From Saprospiraceae bacterium (GTDB taxonomy: Bacteria; Bacteroidota; Bacteroidia; Chitinophagales; Saprospiraceae), in the NCBI GenBank assembly GCA_016717145.1, contig JADKGD010000054.1:1-23909 (forward strand): a DNA stretch of 23,909 nt. The letters are read 5' to 3'. Below the pieces are notes generated by a model. That model was not told the origin of the DNA. It ran no database searches and saw only the letters and a list, made by a program, of their open reading frames with translations. Each line of letters starts with the position of its first letter. Within the stretch, counting starts at the first letter, position 1. Position numbers and translations under genes: made by a program. Shown in pieces: positions 1-5,916 of the stretch.

Positions 1-331
1 GATTTATGTGATTATTATGAAGCATGATGTAGCTTGTGATTTTACCGGTCAATTCGCTAAATTTATATGCTGCATTTATCATCGTTATATTTTGTTATTC
101 ATCATTTCAATCAAAATAATCAGTCGAAAATCACCGTTCAGACTCTGAGTGATATGGTCTGAACCATGATTTTTATGATTTATGTGATTATTATGATGCA
201 TGATGTAGCTTGTGATTTTACCGGTCAGTTCGCTAAATTTGTATTGTACATTTATCATTTGCTGTCCTATTATTCATCATAACAATCAAAATAATCTGTC
301 GTAAATCACCGTTCAGACTCTGAGTGATATG
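1..331 (-). repeat. Array 1 of short GxxExxY-derived repeat units
   Basis: Two head-to-tail units precede the full-length element. The first is cut by the window start and ends at 143; the second runs 157-318 (162 bp). Each complete unit begins GTCTGAAC and ends GTTCAGAC. The 16-bp ends match as inverted repeats at 14 of 16 positions. The spacers at 144-156 and 319-331 are both TCTGAGTGATATG (13 bp). Read on the minus strand, the right half of each unit matches the leader and first ~20 codons of the GxxExxY gene at 373-768, and the left half matches that gene's 3' end. These are therefore internally deleted copies of the element at 332-829. Strand is given relative to that gene. The array probably continues to the left of the window. 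Confidence 0.9.
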
Positions 332-829
332 GTCTGAACTATGATTTTTATGGTTTATGTGATTATTATAACTCATGACTCCTTGTACTTTTTGTTTTCA
401 AATCTCTTATGTTGCATACTTACGGCACCAAAGTTCAATAATAATCCTACTTCGAGATTATAAGCTTCAAGATAATTGATGGCCTGGGCATAGTGCACCT
501 TTTCTAATTCCAATAATGCTTTTATTTCAACTGATATTTTACCCTCCACTAAAAAATCAACTCTTCGGGTACCTATATGAATATCATCATAAAATATAGG
601 CATCTCAAACTCTCTGTTGGAAGATATATTATTTTTTCTAAACTCTATTTCCAAGGCTCTTTGGTATATTAATTCCTGAAACCCATTGCCCAATACACTA
701 TGTACTTTCATGGCACAGCCTATGATTTTACCGGTCAATTCACTAAATTTATATGCTGCATTTATCATCGTTATATTTTGTTATTTATCATTTTAGTTAA
801 TAAAATCAGTCGTACATCACCGTTCAGAC
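332..829 (-). mobile_element. Full-length 498-bp GxxExxY element with terminal inverted repeats
   Basis: The segment starts with GTCTGAAC (332-339) and ends with GTTCAGAC (822-829). The 16-bp ends match as inverted repeats at 13 of 16 positions. Its left ~45 bp and right ~120 bp align with the two halves of every short unit in the window. Between them lies the GxxExxY coding region, which the short units lack. The layout resembles an autonomous element with nonautonomous, MITE-like derivatives. No transposase of a known family and no clear target-site duplication is visible. The left flank is the 13-bp array spacer, and the right flank (ATTATCCGCTATA) is different. Mobility is an inference. 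A resident gene whose flanks were amplified in tandem would also fit. Confidence 0.65.
373..768 (-). CDS. GxxExxY family protein (PD-(D/E)XK nuclease-like)
   Basis: 131 residues, ATG start at 768, TGA stop at 373-375. The family-defining motif GFQELIY (G-x-x-E-x-x-Y) lies at residues 29-35. A putative nuclease core follows: D71 in RRVDF, then E81-I-K83, the D...ExK arrangement of the PD-(D/E)XK superfamily. This length is usual for the family. The biochemical role of GxxExxY proteins is not established, so nuclease activity is inferred from the fold signature only. The gene lies entirely inside the inverted-repeat-bounded element at 332-829. The ATG is 61 bp inside the right terminal repeat and the stop is 33 bp inside the left one. 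Its first 20 codons are repeated in every short unit nearby. The reading frame is intact, unlike the gene beside it at 866-1880. Confidence 0.93.
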   Translation of the reverse strand: MINAAYKFSELTGKIIGCAMKVHSVLGNGFQELIYQRALEIEFRKNNISSNREFEMPIFYDDIHIGTRRVDFLVEGKISVEIKALLELEKVHYAQAINYLEAYNLEVGLLLNFGAVSMQHKRFENKKYKES

Positions 830-865
830 ATTATCCGCTATACTGTAAGCTATTCAGACATCCAT

Positions 866-1880
866 CTATGTCAATGGCATGTCATCTTCAATCATATATA
901 AGGTGCCATTTCTACCCAACACGTACAACCTATCGGCTGCATATGCGATATTGCTGATACATGGCCATACATCTTTTAATTCATCAATGGCATAGCTCCA
1001 TGTGATGGTTTTTTGAGATCTGCTGAAAACTCCTATCCTATTCTCTTCAGCTGATTGACTAGCCTTTACAAAAATCCTATCTCCCCCATCCCAAAATTGA
1101 TGCATAGAATCTGCATATATTTTAAATTGATTACAACTTTCAGTAATGTCATAATATAAATAGGTTTCAGTCGGATTATCTAAATCCAACTCCCAATATC
1201 TATCATAACTAACACCAAATATCTTTTGACAGTTGTGGTCCATAATGGATACCCTTGCTCCGCCAAATCCTTTGTTTTCAGCATGATTTATGGGCTTCTA
1301 AGTATATACTTTTCTTCTCCTGTCTCTACATCAAATGCGATCAATACCCCTGTCCAAAGCACGACCCAAAGTAGCCCATTATATTCTCCTAAGATTTTCC
1401 ATATTTCATTTTTTTCGATGGATTCTTTTCCCAATACATCTGTATGTATGTAATCATACCTGGGCGTAACTGAGTATTGCATTAATTTAATCCCTGATTC
1501 TAGACTAAAGTAGTTTATAATTGTAGAATCAAATAATTCTGTTGAAATTAAATTATTTGTTGTGACAATGAAAATTAAATCCATATTTTCTTGTCTCAAT
1601 AAATTGTAGTTTTTACTAAATAATAAACTAATGTGTTCTTTTTTAAATCAGAATTTAAAATTAATACACTTTCAAAAAAAAGTTATAATACAATACCCTT
1701 CAATAGAATTTTCAAAAATTTTTTTCCAAATTGAATATATTAGTGTTTGATCTCCATTCTATCCATAAAATCTAATTGAGTCATCAGTCACTCCAAAGGT
1801 CCCAAAGTTCTCAGGTCTGCTAAGTGATAGAATTTTATTTAAACTTATGTTAAAAATTTTGATAATTACGTTTCACATTA
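866..1880 (-). pseudogene. Decayed gene, beta-propeller/PQQ-like repeat protein remnant
   Basis: A chain of frames on the minus strand reads as one protein if a few lesions are repaired. Frame segments: about 1880-1760 (includes SRPENFGTFGVTDDSIRFYG), then an in-frame TAG at 1759-1761. The same frame continues to a TGA at 1672-1674, which abuts an A8 run (1674-1681). A second frame carries SVLILNSDLKKNTLVYYLVK and stops at 1596-1598. The first frame resumes (1599-1288, containing LLWVVLWTGVLIAFDVETGE). A missing C in the CCC run near 1296 then moves it to the last frame (to 866, ending in a TAG stop). Segments such as DRLYVLGRNGTLYMIEDD resemble blades of PQQ/WD-like propellers. No start codon is visible, so the 5' end is uncertain. 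I do not recognise a specific family. Sequencing indels are the alternative explanation. Confidence 0.5.
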
Positions 1881-2180
1881 ACAATAAAAAAGTTCTATTT
1901 GCAAAAAAAGTTACTAATTTTTAAATATTCTTGTATTTTATTCATTATGCTAATTATTAATTACGAATTTTAGAATATTGTTAAAACCATTTTCGGTATC
2001 TAAATAATAATTTAAAAAATGGACTTGTTATTTTCCAAGTGTCGCTTAAATTTTAAATGGCCATTGCCATCGAAATTTCTTTAACTAATCAAGATCTGCA
2101 ATTTGATTTTAAAACACTATTCATCCGTTTTTTGCCTAACTTGCTTATGCATAATTTGGTATTAAAGATATATTATATTC
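1881..2180. other. Intergenic AT-rich stretch without a supported gene
   Basis: This interval between the decayed gene and the second repeat array is very AT-rich and has stops in all frames at short intervals. I see no RNA gene, terminator or credible promoter. The last ~60 bp grade into the degenerate first unit of the second array. Confidence 0.5.
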
Positions 2181-2920
2181 AATTATCATTACGTTTATTT
2201 ATCATTTCAATCAAAATAATCAGTCGTAAATCACCCTTAGGATGTGCGTGAAATTGTCTGAACCGTGATTTTTATGATTTATGTGATTATGCTGATGCAC
2301 GGCGTATCTTGATATTTTACCGGTCAGTTCGCTATATTTAAATGTTTCATTTATCATTACGTTTATTTATCATTTTAATCAATAAAATCAGATGTAAATC
2401 ACCGTTCAGACTGTGCGTGAAATTGTCTGAACCATGATTTTTATGATTTATGTGATTATTATGATGCATGATGTAGCTTGTGATTTTACCGGTCAGTTCG
2501 CTAAATTTATATGATGCATTTATCATCGTTATATTTTGTTATTTATCATTTCAATCAAAAAAATCAGTCGTAAATCACCGTTCAGACTGTGCGTAAAATT
2601 GTCTGAACCATGATTTTTATAATTTATGTGATTATTATGATGCATGATTTAGCTTGTGATTTTACCGGTCAGTTCACTAAATTTATATGATGCATTTATC
2701 ATCGTTATATTTTGTTATTTATCATTTCAATCAAAAAAATCAGTCGTAAATCACCGTTCAGACTGTGCGTAAAATTGTCTGAACCATGATTTTTATGATT
2801 TATGTGATGACCATGATTCATGATGTTTCCAATGATTTTACCGGTCACTTCGCTATTTTTAAATGTTTCAATTATCATTTCGCTTATGTATCATTTTAAT
2901 CAATAAAATCAGATGTAAAT
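2181..2920 (-). repeat. Array 2 of short GxxExxY-derived repeat units
   Basis: Five head-to-tail units in the same orientation as array 1. Unit 1 is a degenerate right half (~2181-2242). Unit 2 is 2256-2411 (156 bp), unit 3 is 2425-2587 (163 bp) and unit 4 is 2601-2763 (163 bp). Unit 5 starts at 2777 and decays after ~2920 without its right end. The spacers at 2243-2255, 2412-2424, 2588-2600 and 2764-2776 are all 13 bp and read TGTGCGT(G/A)AAATT. This sequence differs from that of array 1. Units 3 and 4 are nearly identical to each other and resemble array 1. Units 2 and 5 share a different internal variant around TTTCA(T/A)TTATCATT. Each unit keeps the start codon and N-terminal codons of the GxxExxY gene but no gene body. 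Confidence 0.9.
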
Positions 2921-2982
2921 AAAATTGGATATACAATGGTCAGGAAATGTAAAGCATTCAGTTTAAAAAAATACGATCACTT

Positions 2983-5187
2983 TTACACAAAAACCAGACC
3001 ATGAGACCGAAATAAATCAAATGCATCGGAAGCTATAAAATCATCAAAATCTATGAGTCCAGTTGCTTCATAAGATAATTTTAATTTTTCAAATGTATAT
3101 TTTATACCTGACATGGGGCTGGCTTCTTCCATTAATAATATAATCCATTCAGCTGTAGGGCGATCAAAATATATAGAATAGTTTTCCAATTTCCCACAAA
3201 CGATGATTTCTGCATATTCGACAGACTTAACAACCTTGCCGGATTTTTTGACCGGTGTCAATATCATCTCTATAGCATCTCCGCCAAGCCAAACAAGCTG
3301 ATCATGTGATCTATACACCAAAGCTGTTTCATCGAGTAAAACCCGTTCTATATAATCAGCATCGATGCTGGTAATGGGAATATCAAAATCAAACCAGACG
3401 TCAAGACCTGCATCAAGGCCCGTACCTTGCATAAAATTATAAATAGAATGTTTTAGCCCCTCAGAAAATAATTCATGATCTGCGCCATGCCTATCTTCAT
3501 GAAAAAAATCATTTTCTGCAAAACCACCAAAATCAGGCCCTATTTGTTTTACCCCAAAAGACGCCGGATCCATTCCTACTGGGCTATGCGCCGTCATCGC
3601 AAACTGATGCCAGAAACCGGACTGAATCACTTCTTCCTGAAACAATTGCCTCACCATTTCCAGGCTATCGATCGTCTCCTGAGCGGTTTGTGTTGGAAAT
3701 CCATACATGAGATAAGCGTGCACCATTATGCCACTATCTGTAAATGCCTGAGCTACTCTGGCGACCTGAGCCACTGTCACACCTTTTTTCATTTTTTCAA
3801 GCAATCTATCAGAAGCTACTTCAAGTCCTCCCGATACGGCAATACAACCCGAAGCCCTTAATAATATGCAGAGGTCTTTAGTAAAACTTTTTTCAAATCT
3901 AATATTTGTCCACCACACAACAGTCAAACCCCTGCGTAGAATTTCAATAGCAAGATCCCTCATTAAGGCCGGTGGTGCTGCCTCGTCTACAAAGTGAAAT
4001 CCATTTTGTCCCGTTTGTGCTATTATCTCCGCTATCCTGTCGCACAACAGTTCTGCACTCACCGGTTCATATCGTTTTATATAGTCCAGTGTGACATCAC
4101 AAAACGAACATTTTCCCCAGTAACAACCATGTGCCAGGGTCAACTTATTCCACCTTCCGTCACTCCAGAGTCTGTGCATCGGGTTGATTACTTCAATGAC
4201 GGATATATACTTATCCAGCAATAAATCGCTGTAGTCAGGTGTACCTACTTCCCTTTGAGGAATATCAAATGCTTGTGAGCCATTAATGTACGTTACAACT
4301 CCGCTACTCAAACAAAAGGTACGTTTCAGCAATGATTTATCTCGTTTACCTTCCAGGTGCTCCAGTAAATGCTGCAAAGGTGCCTCGCCGTCATCCAGCG
4401 TAATGTAGTCCACAAATTCAAAAACACGTTCATCATAAATACTTCTTAATTCTGTATTTGCATAGCCTCCACCAAAAATAATTTTCACCTCAGGATATGT
4501 AGATTTAATGTGTTGCCCACATTTGAATGCACTAAAAACATTGCCGGGGAATGGTGCAGTCAGGCAAACAACTTCAGGTTGATACTTTACCAGATGTTTG
4601 TCCAATACTGAAATTAAAATATCAGTAATAAACGCATTGGCCGATAATAACGAAGTGTACAATTCATCAAAATGTGTAGCTGTTCTTGCCAACCGCTCTG
4701 CATATCTGCTAAAACCAAAATGAGTATCAATGTTTTCAGTAATAAAATCCCCAAGGTCTTCCAGATACAAGGTAACAAGGTGTCTTGCCTTATCATGGAT
4801 ACCCATGGTGCCAAAAGCCCAGTCAAAATCCATAGCCTGATTAAATCTTGATGCCTGTGGCAGAAATCCACCCGAACAAATGGTAATGGCTAGGGTCTGG
4901 TTTTTATTTTGAAGAAAATTCATCACATCATCTATGGTATGAATATATCTTTGACGCTGAGCGAAGATGCGGAAGGCATTTTCAGATAGCTCAACATCAA
5001 TTTCCTCCACATAATCAAACATTTTTTTTAGGCCGTCAGAAGAAAAAATCTGTAAAACAACCTCAAGACCCAAATCAAATTGATATGATGACATGCCTAA
5101 TGTATTCAGAAATCCTTTCAAATAAGCTGTTGCCGGATATGGGGTATTAAGTTGGGTGAAAGGTGGCGTTACGAGGAGTATTTTCAA
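2983..5187 (-). CDS. Radical SAM protein with N-terminal B12-binding-like domain
   Basis: 734 residues. The N-terminal ~290 residues look like a B12-binding-type Rossmann domain (ILLVTPPF at 3-10, VVCLTAPFPGN at 206-216, IIFGGGYAN at 236-244, VDYITLDDGE at 259-268). The B12-ligating DxHxxG motif is not visible. The radical SAM core starts near residue 349 with AHGCYWGKCSFCD. Its cluster cysteines are C355, C360 and C363, a CX4CX2C spacing rather than the usual CX3CX2C. Later core segments include HFVDEAAPP, ISGGLE-like GGLEVAS and MYGFPTQT. The expected chemistry is SAM cleavage at a 4Fe-4S cluster; the substrate is unknown. The start is a TTG at 5185-5187, the only start-like codon that keeps the LLVTPPF beginning; no in-frame ATG lies upstream. 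A terminator-like hairpin sits 21 bp upstream. Confidence 0.88.
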   Translation of the reverse strand: MKILLVTPPFTQLNTPYPATAYLKGFLNTLGMSSYQFDLGLEVVLQIFSSDGLKKMFDYVEEIDVELSENAFRIFAQRQRYIHTIDDVMNFLQNKNQTLAITICSGGFLPQASRFNQAMDFDWAFGTMGIHDKARHLVTLYLEDLGDFITENIDTHFGFSRYAERLARTATHFDELYTSLLSANAFITDILISVLDKHLVKYQPEVVCLTAPFPGNVFSAFKCGQHIKSTYPEVKIIFGGGYANTELRSIYDERVFEFVDYITLDDGEAPLQHLLEHLEGKRDKSLLKRTFCLSSGVVTYINGSQAFDIPQREVGTPDYSDLLLDKYISVIEVINPMHRLWSDGRWNKLTLAHGCYWGKCSFCDVTLDYIKRYEPVSAELLCDRIAEIIAQTGQNGFHFVDEAAPPALMRDLAIEILRRGLTVVWWTNIRFEKSFTKDLCILLRASGCIAVSGGLEVASDRLLEKMKKGVTVAQVARVAQAFTDSGIMVHAYLMYGFPTQTAQETIDSLEMVRQLFQEEVIQSGFWHQFAMTAHSPVGMDPASFGVKQIGPDFGGFAENDFFHEDRHGADHELFSEGLKHSIYNFMQGTGLDAGLDVWFDFDIPITSIDADYIERVLLDETALVYRSHDQLVWLGGDAIEMILTPVKKSGKVVKSVEYAEIIVCGKLENYSIYFDRPTAEWIILLMEEASPMSGIKYTFEKLKLSYEATGLIDFDDFIASDAFDLFRSHGLVFV

Positions 5188-5207
5188 GGCATAAAATTTT
5201 ATGACAT

Positions 5208-5237
5208 AAAAAAACCCAGTTTGGTTAAAAACTGGGT
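5208..5237 (-). terminator. Intrinsic terminator or attenuator upstream of the radical SAM gene
   Basis: On the minus strand a perfect 9-bp stem (ACCCAGTTT at 5229-5237 pairing with AAACTGGGT at 5214-5222, loop of 6) runs straight into a T7 tract at 5208-5214. It precedes the radical SAM start by ~21 bp and has no obvious gene just upstream. It therefore either ends a short transcript from about 5275 or attenuates the radical SAM mRNA. Confidence 0.75.
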
Positions 5238-5281
5238 CAATCGTTTTTCTTGGGAACTATTGAATTCTCAACAACGGTACA

Positions 5282-5289
5282 CAAATATA
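5282..5289 (-). promoter_or_regulatory. Bacteroidota -7 promoter element (TATATTTG)
   Basis: TATATTTG on the minus strand matches the Bacteroidota -7 consensus TAnnTTTG exactly. No TTG is found at the usual -33 spacing, so support is partial. A transcript from here would be about 70 nt to the T-tract of the hairpin at 5208-5237. Confidence 0.45.
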
Positions 5290-5363
5290 CGGAAATAATT
5301 TATAATTATAATGATTAAACCCAAAAAAGTCATTAGAAAATCTATTCCAAGGAAAATGCCTGC

Positions 5364-5439
5364 AAAATCAAGTCTTTACACTTCACTTGGTTTGTCAGCA
5401 TAGCATACACTATGCTTCCTCACCAAAAGTCTTGATTTT
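5364..5439. repeat. Nested inverted repeats (cruciform-like)
   Basis: AAAATCAAG (5364-5372) and CTTGATTTT (5431-5439) are perfect 9-bp inverted arms. They enclose a second inverted repeat, GCATAG (5398-5403) and CTATGC (5410-5415). The structure overlaps the last codons of the doubtful ORF at 5410-5652. It could be a folded RNA, a terminator-like structure or the end of a small repeated element. Confidence 0.55.
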
Positions 5440-5652
5440 ATTGGCCTTTTGGCTTTCATAACAAAGTTCTAATAACTTATTTGGGTTAAAATAAAAAAGT
5501 GTAAAAAACAGATTGCACATTTTGTCAAAAAAGAAAAACGGAATTGATGTCACTATATAAAATGAAAGTAGCCGATGGAACTTTAGCTCCATATAAACCA
5601 AGTCCCATATGGGGAGTTCATCACTTGGTGAAGCATTTAAGTATTTGTACAT
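5410..5652 (-). CDS. Unrecognised 80-aa ORF, doubtful
   Basis: The ORF has an ATG start and encodes 80 residues. The middle is hydrophobic and aromatic (SFYIVTSIPFFFF at about residues 30-42) and the C-terminus is charged (ESQKANKIKTFGEEA). I do not recognise a family. Its 3' end lies in nested inverted repeats (5364-5439) and its start is 9 bp from one arm of another inverted repeat (5661-5674). It may be a chance ORF inside repeat-derived DNA, or a small membrane peptide. There is no promoter or spacing evidence for expression. Confidence 0.25.
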   Translation of the reverse strand: MYKYLNASPSDELPIWDLVYMELKFHRLLSFYIVTSIPFFFFDKMCNLFFTLFYFNPNKLLELCYESQKANKIKTFGEEA

Positions 5653-5660
5653 TTTAATTC

Positions 5661-5837
5661 TACTTTGTCAACTTAACTTGGTGGTCCAGTTATTATGTAA
5701 ATGTTGGGTTAACCCAACATTTGAGAAGCAATTTTTCACATTTAATATGTTTCATTTATTTAAAAACATATAGCTATTGGAAGCTTACATCTAGATAATA
5801 GAGATATTGAAGTGAATTTTATAAAGTTGACAAAGTA
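5661..5837. repeat. 177-bp inverted-repeat-bounded segment with a central palindrome
   Basis: TACTTTGTCAACTT (5661-5674) is repeated in inverted orientation as AAGTTGACAAAGTA (5824-5837): 14 bp, no mismatch. Between them lies a perfect 24-bp palindrome, AAATGTTGGGTT followed by AACCCAACATTT (5699-5722). No ORF is contained. The size and ends suit a MITE-like element, but no target duplication is evident and there is no second copy in the window. Confidence 0.55.
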
Positions 5838-5849
5838 AAATTAATATAC

Positions 5850-5884
5850 AAAAAAAATCCGATCTTTCGAAAGAAAGACCGGAT
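5850..5884 (-). terminator. Rho-independent terminator of the OmpA-family gene
   Basis: On the minus strand the stem ATCCGGTCTTTC (5873-5884) pairs with GAAAGATCGGAT (5857-5868) with one G-T wobble. The loop is four bases (5869-5872), and a T8 tract follows at 5850-5857. It lies ~33 bp past the stop codon at 5917. Confidence 0.9.
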
Positions 5885-5916
5885 CTGATATTAAGCTATG
5901 TTTATGAAAAAACTAC

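Noticed and set aside
700..957. Plus-strand ORF of 85 aa over the GxxExxY start
   Set aside because: It is antisense to the GxxExxY N-terminus and the end of the decayed gene, with no family resemblance. It is a shadow of repeat DNA.
2057..2251. Plus-strand ORF of 64 aa before array 2
   Set aside because: Its second half is the degenerate first repeat unit read antisense. There is no coding signal of its own.
1..2920. CRISPR array
   Set aside because: The repeated units are ~160 bp and the spacers are 13 bp and nearly identical within each array. CRISPR repeats are 20-50 bp with unique ~30-bp spacers, and no cas gene is present.
1..2920. Integron attC-like cassette array
   Set aside because: The palindromic junctions recur regularly, but the units are copies of the same sequence, lack distinct cassettes and lack attC core sites, and no integrase is seen.
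3475..3861. Plus-strand ORF of 128 aa inside the radical SAM gene
   Set aside because: It lies wholly antisense to a well-supported radical SAM core and its composition (His/Arg/Phe-rich) is that of a shadow frame.
5240..5340. tRNA or other standard RNA gene upstream of the radical SAM start
   Set aside because: No cloverleaf, CCA end or T-loop (GTTCAA-type) could be assembled. Only the promoter-like element and terminator hairpin are supported.
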